From positions 11,627,001-11,691,000 of the forward strand of contig NC_068976.1 of the NCBI RefSeq assembly GCF_016808095.1: DNA of 64,000 nt. Reading direction: 5' to 3'. The position numbers were made by a program, and so were the translations under genes. Shown here one piece after another: positions 1-9,912 of the stretch. Under the pieces are notes generated by a model that was not told the origin of the DNA, made no database searches, and saw only the letters and a program-made list of their open reading frames with translations. Within the stretch, counting starts at the first letter, position 1, and each line of letters starts with the position of its first letter. The stretch comes from Vigna angularis (Eukaryota; Streptophyta; Magnoliopsida; Fabales; Fabaceae).

Positions 1-63
1 GAAACAAAAAATGTTTTTGGCCATTTAACCAAATATGATTCAAGCCATAAGCGAGCATGAAGA

Positions 64-178
64 TCAAGATGATCCAGAGGGGCTCGTCCTGGATTATAGC
101 GTGGCGAAGCGTCCCTAGTCTCGGGTCCATCGGGTCGTCGTCTCCGGCACCGTCCACCCCGTAGATCTTCCAGCTACC
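64..178 (-). pseudogene. Pectate lyase gene fragment
   Basis: Read on the minus strand, this stretch encodes a short open segment containing [16 protein letters not shown] followed by GTLRHAIIQDEPLWII. That is the signature of plant pectate lyases (family PL1), where a D-rich stretch precedes GTLRHAVIQ-EPLWI just before the beta-helix. Pectate lyases cleave de-esterified pectin in the cell wall. Only about 38 residues are present. Upstream the frame closes with a stop, and downstream the conserved continuation is replaced by unrelated sequence, so this is a captured or decayed piece and not a working gene. The assignment rests on the motif alone. Confidence 0.75.
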
Positions 179-514
179 AAACTGACGCTCTCCACAACGT
201 TTTGATCCCGCGAGTCTAGGTCACATTGCAAGTATTCCGCCGACTTTGAGAACCCGAACGGATCGAAACCTACACACCAGGCGGCCGTCGTCGGAGAGTT
301 TCACTCACCTCCTTTTTCCTCGGCAGTGACGGCGATGAGTCGGCCCTAATCGAGCACTTCGCCATAAGAGATGAAGCCTGTGTTGGGTAAAGCCAGCCTT
401 GAAATGGCGATGGAGGAGCCGCTGGTGATGCCGCGGGGGAAACTAACACACTCATGAGTTCTGCGCCGATCGCGTCGGAGCCGCTCGATCCCTGGTGAAC
501 GCCTGGGGTGTTCA

Positions 515-646
515 GGACCCTTCACCCTTACCATCGTAGCGTGCGAGAAGACACTGATTGATTTCGTCGTCGGGTATGTGGCCCAGCTCTCGAGTGAGTT
601 GGAAGATCCGGGCGGCGACGCATTCGTCGCAGGTGTTGCGGACGAC
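515..646 (-). pseudogene. TCP transcription factor domain fragment
   Basis: On the minus strand this reads [20 protein letters not shown] and continues GHIPDDEINQCLLARYDG before a stop. The core [12 protein letters not shown] followed by acidic residues and LL matches the second half of the class I TCP (PCF-type) DNA-binding domain, usually [22 protein letters not shown]. The basic region normally preceding it is not recognisable, and the stop falls soon after. It is a broken fragment. It lies 340 bp from a pectate lyase fragment in the same orientation, which suggests a stretch of collected gene pieces. Confidence 0.7.
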
Positions 647-649
647 GGA

Positions 650-1432
650 GTGTGCGAGAAGGCTTGGTTATCCGATTGCAGACCCTAACACATTTGGGGA
701 AACCTCACACGGTTTCGAATCTTCTGAGGACGCTCTGGAAATGCTGAGACTAGAGACATCTTTCTCGGAAATCCTTTTCATCAATCAGTCCGCATGCATC
801 TTCCCCATAGATTAACATGAAATCCAACCAGCCAGAGGGTTTAACCTCTCCTCCTCACTTGAGAATGAAGGCGCGGATTCGCGCAAGGGTGGCAAGCGCG
901 GTGGATCTCCCCTTCTCCGGATACGGAGGCGCAGATCGAGGGTCCAATTTGGTTGGGCCGCGATGGATCATGAGGCTATTAAAGCCGGCGAGGATGGCGC
1001 AGATGTGGTAGCGGATCGCCTTCGGCGGGAGCGGGTGGCGGAGATTTGGTGGCGGATCGCCTTGAAGTCCTGCTTCGGCGAACCAAACTTGCCAGCATCG
1101 ATTGTGCCGCTGAAAACCACCACCGTGAGGAAGAACCAGAACCCAAGCGTGCACTCATTGTTGGCATAGGACTCAAAATTTGACAATCATTTGTAATCCA
1201 CCAGTGTTTGGCTCAAGAAATCTCAAATGCCTGGCGATTCCAGTTGGCATTCCCTTTGGCAAAGAAAGTTCAAATTTTCAGAGTTCAGGATTGCGAAGCA
1301 CACCCGAGGAACTAGACGGGCTTCCACCTGCTGTAACTGAAAAATAAATATTTTTTATTTACTTTTCAATATAAGTTCTAAAAAATAAATATTTTTTAAT
1401 AAAGTTTAACGATTCTTTCCTAAATAAAGGAG
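650..1432. other. GC-rich unidentified sequence, possible further gene fragments
   Basis: This stretch is richer in G+C than the AT-rich flank and has short open frames on both strands. On the minus strand around 1060-1186 a hydrophobic run (GFWFFLTVVVF) follows a start codon, resembling an N-terminal membrane or signal segment. I recognise no family. Given the two identifiable fragments just to the left, these may also be pieces of genes. After about 1340 the sequence is AT-rich with no visible content. Confidence 0.3.
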
Positions 1433-1441
1433 TAAAAGAAA

Positions 1442-1980
1442 GGTTTAATCATTCACTAAGTCCCTATTTTCGCATGGAATCTCAATTTCGTCCCTTTCTT
1501 TCTGAAAATATCAATTGGGTCCCAATTTTATGAAAATTGCAACAAATCGATCCTTTCCGTTAATTTGGCTGGACGGCGTTAAAAAAATTGATGAGTGAAT
1601 GCTGAGATGACGAACGAGCGCTCGTCCTCCAGCGAACGAACGCTCGTCCAGCAGCGAACGAACGCTCGTCCACCAGAGAACGAACGCTCGTCGACCTCTT
1701 ACTGCTGGACAACCGTTCGTTCCACACTGGTCGACTGTTCGTTCGGTGGTCGACGAGCGTTCGTTCGCTGCTGGACGAGCGTTCGTTCGCTGGTGGACGA
1801 GCGCTCGTTCGTCATCTCAGCATTCACTCATCAATTTTTTTAACGTCGTCCAGCCAAATTAATGGAAAGGATCGATTTGTTGCAATTTTCATAAAATTGG
1901 GACCCAATTGATATTTTCAGAAAGAAAGGGATGAAATTGAGATTCCATGCGAAAATAGGGACTTAGTGAATGATTAAACC
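1442..1980. mobile_element. Foldback MULE (539 bp near-palindrome, TSD TAAAAGAAA)
   Basis: The element begins GGTTTAATCATTCAC and ends with its reverse complement. It is flanked on both sides by the exact 9-bp repeat TAAAAGAAA (1433-1441 and 1981-1989), the target-site size of Mutator-like elements. The two arms pair over roughly 250 bp each with only a few mismatches, leaving a short centre near 1700-1740. The inner third of each arm is an array of ACGAACG/CGTTCGT units. No transposase is present, so it is non-autonomous. A transcript across it would form a very long hairpin. Confidence 0.92.
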
Positions 1981-1989
1981 TAAAAGAAA

Positions 1990-2397
1990 TAAGCAGGCCA
2001 AAATAATGTATTGTGACCTCCACTGGAAGTTGACGTATCAGTCAAAATTATTGACAACATTATGATATATCACATTTTTTAAAGATCTATGTGATTGTCA
2101 TATAACTGGAATATGTGGTAAAATAATAAAATATTAATGAGAAAGTTTAGAATATTAGGGATTTCCCACTCATCTTTTACTAAACCTCAACCGGCGGCAC
2201 AAATATGATGAGTCTTTTCGAATGTAGACTCAAAAGACCAATGTCTATAATATTCCTGAAAGTTCTCAAAACAAAAAACATCAAATTTATTATTGAACTT
2301 TTTTATTTTGGTGCAAAACCTGGTTCTGATCTGAAGTAGCGATGTTGAGACCGAGCGCGCGTCTGCTTCTTCGTGGCTTTATGGGGGATGCCGCTCG
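1990..2397. other. AT-rich intergenic sequence
   Basis: Mostly AT-rich unique-looking sequence. The last ~60 bp (from about 2335) contains a GC-richer stretch that reads as the beginning of the internal region of the minus-strand gypsy remnant next to it. No gene is seen. Confidence 0.5.
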
Positions 2398-2954
2398 GCT
2401 CCACGGTGGGCGCCAAAATATTTCGGCAGCATTTAGAACCCTAATCTGAAACATTCAAAGTTGTCTGTTCCGATGTCCAGTTGTGCTGTCTTCTCTCTTC
2501 TCCTTCTCCAAGCCGCGGGGGAGGGTGCCTGCAAAAGACACTTTGACGCTCAAGTCAGTCTTTGCGTAATAATCTTGTAATCAAGATTTAGTTATCAGAG
2601 CTCTAAGTTTCAAGTTCAAGTTACCTGTACCCTTTGCCAGACAAATATATATAAATTATAATGAGCTTACCCATTAACCACCAATGAATGACAATATTAA
2701 TTGTCAATAAATGACAATTATTTTCATTAACTCCCCGACAGTTATTACTATTAATTACCTTAACGGCTGATTTTACCGATTGGTTCATTGAGCTGAGAGG
2801 TACCATCGGTCGGGCTGATTTTACTGATCGGTTCATTGACCTGAGAGGTATCATCGGTTGGTCGACTCTTCTGCACCTTTACCGTTCGGTCGGCTATGAG
2901 CCCATAGTAACAGTAATAAATCATTATTTTCTATAGGATCGCGATATTCTAACA
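2398..2954 (-). mobile_element. Ty3/gypsy LTR remnant with primer-binding-like site
   Basis: On the minus strand a candidate LTR starts TGTTAGAATATCGCG at 2954 and runs to about 2421. It is followed by TTTTGGCGCCCACCGTGG (2401-2418), a block that in plant gypsy elements sits at the LTR/internal boundary. Downstream (leftward) the expected gag is not found, so this is a truncated copy or an LTR plus leader. It contains two copies of a GATCGGTTCATTGA-like repeat near 2780 and 2825. The LTR ends are estimates, since no target-site duplication was found. Confidence 0.5.
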
Positions 2955-3407
2955 ACGCAAATTTGACAAAAATTTGACAACGCCACGTGTCAACTTTTAA
3001 GTGGTCGAAATTTGAATGTTATTTGTAATTAAAAATCTGATTTGGAGGGGCCAGAAGTTAGGATTCCGAAAGTGCCCTCTTCATTTTCGAACTGTAAGTT
3101 CTGTCCTTATCAACCTCTTCTCTCTCCATTTTAGGGATTTCAAATTCATTTGAACTTCTCTCTTCATAACAGTGTTGTTCGTCCTCCATTGTAAGGGTTT
3201 CGTTTGTTTTCAAGATCTCTCTGTCCCGCTTCCCTGTGACCATTTTTTTGGTTTGAATCTCTGTGGACATTGGGTTTGTTTGTTTGAGTTGTAGATCACC
3301 GTTGTCTCCTTCGGTGTCTCTGTGAACTCGTCTTCTTTGTTTGAGTTAGAGATTAGCGTTGTGTTGTTGGGTGTGGATTTGGTGGAAGTTGTTACCTTTT
3401 TTGTGCA
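2955..3407 (+). promoter_or_regulatory. Upstream region and 5' leader of the PMD gene
   Basis: This 450-bp stretch precedes the PMD gene start. It contains a G-box-type CACGTG core in GCCACGTGTC at about 2981-2990, and a TC/GT-rich leader from about 3090 to 3400 typical of plant 5' untranslated sequence. No clear TATA box could be assigned, so the promoter position is inferred only. Confidence 0.35.
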
Positions 3408-4886
3408 ATGGGTTCGTCCGGTGACAATGGTTGTTCGAACAAGGTATGAACTTTTTCGTGTCTCCGTATTCGTATTTTGGGGAGGGGATTTTGGTGTTGC
3501 ATGTGTTGGTAATTTTTTTGGTGTGTGTTGCTTTTGGGTTGTGACTTACGTTGGTTATTTGTACCAAAATACATTTTTTTTTGCAGTTGTTTGTTCGTCA
3601 CTCATTGAAAACGAAACGTATTGCTTCTTTGAATGACATTTTGAGTGAGGAGCAGAAGTCCATAATCTCCAAGACTCACTTTCGAAGGTTTTTAGAATTA
3701 CATGGTAATATTAAGATTGGAAGGAATATTCTGAGCGATTTACTGATTAGATGGGATGATGACAGAGGTGGTTTTAGTTTTAGAGATAAATTTGTTGAAT
3801 TCAAGGAAATAGATGTCAGCTTAAGCCTAGGGTTGGGTTTGGTTGGTGAGCAGATTAAATTGAATGAAAACAAACTCAGTGAAAGTCATTGTCGGAAGTA
3901 CTTTGGTGATGGAAAATATGAATTGGATTTGGTATATGAATTTATTTTTAAGCAACACAAAAAGTTGCCTTCAATAGATGTTTGTAGGTTGTACATTTTG
4001 GTAGCAATTAGTGAGGTACTATTTCCTAATCGCAGCAGAACAATATTCCCAATTTTGTTTGAAATTGTTGATAGAATCAGTGATCTGGGAACTTTTTGTT
4101 GGGCTCGTATAGTGTACCATTATCTACTTAGCAGTCTGTGCAAAGCTTGTACAGCATGGAATAGAGGAAAAGGTGCAACCACTGTTTATGTGGATGGTTG
4201 TGTATACGTGTTCCAGGTAAATTTGTTCCATGGATTGTTTGTTGTTTGTGAATTGAGATGACTAATTATGACGTCTATGATGTATTTCAGGTATGGTTTT
4301 GTGATCGTTTCATTCCTTCCAATGTTTGTGTACATAAATATCCAAGATTTTTGCATTGGATGAATATAAATGTTGGTGACAAGTTCATTAAACATGCAAT
4401 GGAGACGGGTGTGGTATGTACTTTATCGTTTTATTACATTTGTTTGAATGAATGTTTTATGTAATGGTAATTGTGATGAAATTGCAAATGCTTGATGATT
4501 ATGGTGCATCAAGGACAGAAAACAGTGAAACATGTGTCAAAGCATCAGTTAATTCAAATGGAGAGGAAGTGAATAAAGAAGACAAATCAACAATCAATAT
4601 GAAACTGATAAAAGGTATTAATGATGCTTTAGAGGAACAAGATGGTGTAATTGAAGAACTTGAAGAAGAGTTATCTAGATTGCAGGCTGAGCTGCTTGAA
4701 GGGAATAATAAAGATGAAGGTGGTTACAGTACACCGTGTAACCAACATGATTTTTACAATAACTTTGACTGTGAGGGAGGAGTTTACAGCCATGAAACCG
4801 TTATGAAGGAAAGAGTACGTCGAAAACGTTACAAAAGCCATGTTTGTAGAACTCCCTACACTGGATATAGTCCGAAACTTGATTGA
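3408..4886 (+). CDS. Plant mobile domain (PMD) family protein, possibly a pseudogene
   Basis: Four exons are read: 3408-3443, 3587-4216, 4291-4413 and 4488-4886, about 395 residues. The first three introns/exons have good GT-AG sites and matching phases. The protein shows the PMD layout: ILSDLLIRWDDDRGGFSF near the start, a GLGLVG segment, then RYSW-like FCWARIVYHYLLSSLCKA and VYVDGCVYVFQVWFCDRF. PMD proteins are plant-specific; some act in transposon silencing (MAIN/MAIL1 in Arabidopsis) and the domain is also carried by transposons. The C-terminus has a glutamate-rich coiled-coil segment (residues ~315-345). The last acceptor, where phase demands CAG, reads CAA (4485-4487), so the final exon may not be joined correctly. 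Family call is good; function and activity are uncertain. Confidence 0.65.
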
Positions 4887-5084
4887 TTAATGTAATTTCT
4901 GATTATTCCAGTATTAGGATGATGTTTAATTATGGATAGTTGTATTTGGAACAATTTTCTTTAGTATTGTTGATAAAGAAAGTGGTTGTTTCAGTTTTGA
5001 ATGTTATAATAATTCCATTTGTTGTTTGGTAGTAGTGGGAAGTTGAAATTGTGGTAGTTATATGAAATGTCCAGGTCTGAGGAA
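4887..5084. other. 3' flank of the PMD gene
   Basis: AT- and GT-rich sequence following the stop codon, probably 3' untranslated sequence. It leads directly into the first AATCGATTA-bearing repeat unit. Confidence 0.4.
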
Positions 5085-6920
5085 GCTGTAATCGATTACA
5101 GGGGAGTTATAATCGATTACTAGTACAGAAATGGGAATGTTTACCAAAAGTATGTCCGCGGTACCCAAAAATGGGTAAATAACTCCCTAGTAGTGTTTGG
5201 CCGTTTTTTCAGCTTTCTTAATAGGGGCGCACCGTCTTCGTCATTGTGCAAGGTTTTGTGAACCATATTTCAAACAGTCCGAGATGTATGCGTTTGGAAG
5301 AGGAAACGAAGGTGTTACCAGCTTCAGAGTTCCTGGCATGGAAACCTGGGACAGACTAACGGTGTTGTAATCGATTACCAGGGACCCGTAATCGATTAAT
5401 ATAAGAACGATCTCATTCTGCACCAAAAGTCTGACTGGTCTACCCACATAAGATTGAATAACTCCCCAGTAATGTTTGGAACCATTTTTTCAGTGTTTGG
5501 CAGGTTCAAAGATCATGGCAAAGAAACCTGGGAATAGTTAACGGTGCTGTAATCGATTACCTGGTACTCGTAATCGATTAATATAACAACGATCTCATTG
5601 TGTGCCAAAAGTATGACTGGTGTACCCACACAGGGCTGATTAACTCCCCAGTAGTGTATGGTAGCGTTTTTTCAGTGTTTGCCAGGTTCACAGATCATTG
5701 CAGGGAAACCTGGGACAAAGTAACCGTGGTGTAATTGATTAACGGGGAGTCGTAATCGATTAATATACCAACAATCTCATTGTGTACCAGAAGTGTGTCT
5801 GGTCTCCCCAAACAGGGTTAATTAACTCCCCAGTAGTTTTTTTTTTTGTGTTTGCCAGGTTCAGAGATCATGGCAGGGAAACCTGGGAATAACTAACGGT
5901 GGTATAATCGATTACCAGGGACCCGTAATCGATTAATATAACAACGATATCATTGTGTACCAAAAGTCTGACGGGTCTACCCACATAAGATTGAATAACT
6001 CCCCAGTACTGTCTGGAACCGTTTTTTCAGTGTTTGGCAGGTTCAGAGAACATGGCAGGGAAACCTTGGAATAAGTAACGGTGGTGTAATCGATTACCAA
6101 GGACCCGTAATCGATTACTACAACCACAATCTCATTGTGTACCAAAATTCTGACTGGTCTACCCAAATAAGATTGAATAACTCCCCAGTACTGTCTGGAA
6201 CCGTTTTTTTAGTGTTTGGCAGGTTCAGAGAACATCGCAGGGAAACCTTGGAATAAGTAACGGTGGTGTAATCGATTACCCAGGACCCGTAATCGATTAA
6301 TATAACAACAATCTCATTGTGTACCAAAATTCTGACTGGTCTACCCACATAAGATTGAATAACTTCCCAGTACTGTCTGGAACCGTTTTTTCAGTGGTTG
6401 CCAGGTTCAGAGATCATGGCAGGGAAACGTGGGAATAACTAACGGTGGTGTAATCGATTACCAGGGACCCGTAATCGATTAATATAACAACGATATCATT
6501 GTGTACCAAAAGTCTGACGGGTCTACCCACATAAGATTGAATAACTCCCCAGTACTGTCTGGAACCGTTTTTTCAGTGTTTGGCAGGTTCAGAGATCATG
6601 GCAGGGAAACCTTGGAATAACTAACGGTGGTGTAATCGATTAACGGGGAGTCGTAATCGATTAATATACCAACATTTGAATAAGTGTACATAAAGTATTT
6701 GTGGTCTACCCACACAGGGTTGGTTAACTCCCCAGTAGTTTTTTTTCACTGTTTGGCAGGTTCAGATATCATGGCAGGGAAACCTGGGAATAACTAACGG
6801 TGGTGTAATCGATTACCAGGAAGTCGTAATCGATTAATATAACACCAATATCATTTTGTACCAGAAGTGTGTCTGGTCTACCCACACAAGGTTGAATAAC
6901 TCCCCAGTAGTGTTTGCTGT
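5085..6920. repeat. ~181-bp tandem repeat with paired AATCGATTA palindromes
   Basis: About nine to ten head-to-tail units. Successive unit anchors (GTAATCGATTA) fall near 5366, 5548, 5731, 5908, 6087, 6270, 6452, 6633 and 6808, giving a period of 176-183 bp. Each unit carries two copies of the palindrome AATCGATT about 25 bp apart, then ATCATTGTGTACCAAAAG, a CTACCCACA segment, AACTCCCCAGTA, a T-run and GGCAGGTTCAGAGATCATGG. The first unit at 5085-5365 is longer and more diverged. Short open frames on the minus strand here are repeat artefacts. The right edge is broken at about 6920, where AT-rich sequence begins. Confidence 0.9.
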
Positions 6921-9888
6921 ACCCAGACATATATATATTTTCTTAACTTTATACATTCCTATCAGATTCAACTTTCATACTTTATACCATTCATATCACA
7001 TAAATCTCATATATCTCATAATACCCCCAAACTTACAACTTTGCTTGTCCTCAAGCAAAAGTACTTCTCCTAGCAAACAATTCAATCACAATGGTCTAGC
7101 AACTCAAGCATAGTTTCAATCAAATAAACAAAATCAATCATGCTTGCTCAAACTTATAAATCACATTCAAGAGACAATATAGTCTTAGCAAGCTAAACTT
7201 CAATCATGGTGCTCACAAATTAAAAGTCACAAGATAGATGCAAATGATAGATCAATAAACATGGCAAGTTGTTTTCAATGAGTGCATGGAACCAATCCTC
7301 ACCAAGGAAAGTGTTTCACTCAAGCACAATGGTGTATAAGGATGTGTGTCTAACTCTCAAATATCACAATGTTACACAAATCAACTTTGCCTTTCATTTC
7401 AACAATTTCAAACACATTAACAAACAAGTTACATCACAAGGACTTTTTGAAGCTTGTATTGTGGCTAGGCTAAGAAGAAAAATTGGTTTTTCTGGACAAC
7501 AAAGCACCTTGAGATAAGAGACCAAACAATTTAGTTCATGAGATAGCATAATATCTCTTTTTCTCCAAAATTTGAATAAACCACTCTCAACTTATTTCCC
7601 AACTCTCTTTTTTCATTGAATTCATTTTTCTTTCTCTTCTTCTTCTTTTTCTTTCTTTTTACTCAACTTATTGTTTTTCTCAATGCTCCCCTTTTGACAA
7701 GAACTCCCCCAAACTTAGACCATTCTCCTCACTCTAACATATATGTTCATCTCTACTCAAGGTAAGGAGGTTAATCATTTTTCAATAGGCTTAAGGTTTC
7801 GGGAATGAGAAAGTTTTCTTTAAGGTTCAAAGGTTTAGCATTGGCTTTTAGGCTCAAAATGTAGAAGAGGTGGAAGAACAAGATGGCCTTGATCATTTGT
7901 AACATGCAAGTAACAGTTCAAATAGAGAAACTCAGGCAAAATCAACTGTGATTCCAAAGTAATAACATTCATCAATAAACTCTGAGGCACAACATCTCAC
8001 AGGTTTACTCAGGGTTCCAAAATTTGATAAACATCATGCCAAGAATATTGATCACAATTAAAGCTAAGCATCTATCTAAACATATACAAGCAACCACAAT
8101 CTCTGTTCAACAAGCTCAACCACATAATCTCAATCAAATTTTCAAAACAATTCTCATGGATAAAGAGCAAGCACAACAGATTTGTATTCAATTCAAGCAT
8201 AGAAAATGATTCACTCAAATCACCAGACCAATTGCACAAGAACTATCCACAAGGCAAGTCAAAAAGAAATCAAAAACACAAAAGCTGAAAGCAAATAAGA
8301 ACTGGAAATTAAAACTGAAAAACCGAATTAAAATGGACTCTTTGCAGCTCCAGCAGTGTAGGAGACTAGCTTCACTTTCATCTGCAACATCTTCCTCCAA
8401 CAGTAGCTTATACTCCGCAACTGCTCCACCTCCCCATCAGTAGGGGCCTGGCCCCCAGGCCATGCTACACGAGCAGCAAAATCTTCAAGTCATATGTTGT
8501 TCTGCTCAAGCCTGGCTCAAAGGTTGGCCAATGGTGGTTTCAAACTTTCTAAGTGCTAAGGAAGATCTTATCCTGTAACAACAAAGCTCAAAGCAAACTT
8601 AGTATCTCATAGTCAACAACTGAAGAGAAGAATCCATAAAACAAACTAAAAGAAAGATGCACAAGAAAGCAAAGAAACAAGACAAAGAAATCCAAAACAA
8701 ACAAAGATAAAAGTACAAGAACAAAGAGGGAAGTCTTAAAATTAAGCTTCCCAAAGGTACAACAACACAAAAAGGGATAAAAACACATCAAAAGGAGTGT
8801 GTGAAAGAGTGCAAAAGAATGCGAAACTCATCATAAATCAAGAAAAACAAAAGTGCAGAACCAGAATTTTTGGTGCTGGGCGGCCCTGGTGCAGCTCGCG
8901 CCCGGGCGCCCCTCAGCAGGGGGCGCTTGGGCGCCACTGGTGCATCGCGCGCTCGGGCGCCCCTCAGTCGGGTTGAAGCAGGATGGCCCTCGTGCAGCTC
9001 GCGCCCGGGCGCCCCTCAGCAGGGGGCGCTTGGGCGCCATATCAGTTTTCTGCATAATGCAGATTTCTGCGAAATTGGCCACTCACCATGTGATTTTTGA
9101 TTCTAGACCTTCATTCAATGCACTCACACACCAAACAAGCTAAAACTAACATAATAAACTTATACAAACCATAAAAACAACATCACAACTCAAAAATCAC
9201 AAACAATGCAAAATTACACAAACATGCAAAACATAAGCTACTAAAGCACATAACACAAAAAACACACAAACACAAGCAAAATATGTAATAAAACTGGGTT
9301 GCCTCCCAAAAGCGCTTGTTTAACGTCATTAGCTTGACGGATTACTCAATGAAGTGCAAACTTTGTTGTTGGTGTGCTCCTTCCACCAACTCCTCTTGAA
9401 CCACATTCTAGCCACCAAATCAACTCTCATAGCTTGAATTCTTTATTTTTGCCCTTCCACTACCTTGACATCTTCAAACACTCAATCCTCTTGATCAAAT
9501 TTTGCTTGCTAGGCTTGAGTTCTTTGTCTCTCATCCAAGGGTGGTGGTGACTAGTCTTTCTCTTTTCCTTCTCCCTTTCTTCTTCATCTTTCACTTAGCA
9601 CTTGGAGCATCTTCAATGAAGGGAGAATTTTGGGCAGCTTGTAGTGCTCAAGCTAGTTGTCTCCTTGTGTCCTAAAATTCCAACAATCTCAGGGTCTTCA
9701 TGATGCTTTTGAGGCTGCAGTCCTCCTTTTGTGAACATCCCCTGCATACACTTAGACACAACTAGGCTAAAGCCACAAATTAGCCCAAGCAAAACTGAAA
9801 ATCTATTAACAACAAAAGAGTTAGTTATATATACAAAATCAAGTCTACATAAGTTAGAAACCTCACAAAAGTCTAGTATTGACACGAG
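6921..9888 (-). mobile_element. Internal region of a non-autonomous gypsy element
   Basis: This stretch continues leftward from the tRNA-Asp primer site at 9889-9906, so on the minus strand it is the interior of the element whose 5' LTR is 9913-11736. No gag, protease, reverse transcriptase or integrase frame is present in 3 kb. It holds low-complexity AC-rich leader-like sequence, two GC-rich tandem blocks at 8868-9045, and the stretch TTGCCTCCCAAAAGCGCTT (about 9300-9318), which I recognise as common in legume gypsy internal regions. No 3' LTR is visible before the tandem repeat at 6920, so the element is truncated or the repeat belongs to it. The lineage is inferred from the primer site only. 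Confidence 0.55.
8868..9045. repeat. GC-rich duplicated blocks with GCGCCCGGGCGC palindrome
   Basis: Two near-identical ~100-bp blocks (about 8882-8938 and 8988-9040) contain CAGCTCGCGCCCGGGCGCCC and CTCAGCAGGGGGCGCTTGGG, separated by a related diverged block. The core GCGCCCGGGCGC is a perfect 12-bp palindrome. Similar blocks recur in the upstream part of both related LTRs (10915-11100 and 53345-53520). Confidence 0.85.
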
Positions 9889-9906
9889 TCCCCGGCAACG
9901 GCGCCA
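9889..9906 (-). other. Primer-binding site complementary to tRNA-Asp
   Basis: On the minus strand this reads TGGCGCCGTTGCCGGGGA, an 18-nt match to the 3' end of plant tRNA-Asp (ending TCCCCGGCAACGGCGCCA). It lies 6 nt inside the LTR end at 9913. This primer site is typical of Athila/Tat-type Ty3/gypsy elements. It is a retroelement site, not a tRNA gene. Confidence 0.85.
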
Positions 9907-9912
9907 AAAACT

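Noticed and set aside
1595..1843. An 82-codon plus-strand frame
   Set aside because: It runs through the palindromic centre of the foldback element and translates the repeat unit only.
5933..6348. Repeated minus-strand small proteins starting MGRPVRILVHNEI
   Set aside because: They recur once per 181-bp unit and are open by chance of the unit sequence. There is no splice or promoter context.
9889..9906. tRNA-Asp gene
   Set aside because: Only the 18-nt 3'-end complement is present, next to an LTR terminus. There is no cloverleaf, so it is a primer-binding site.
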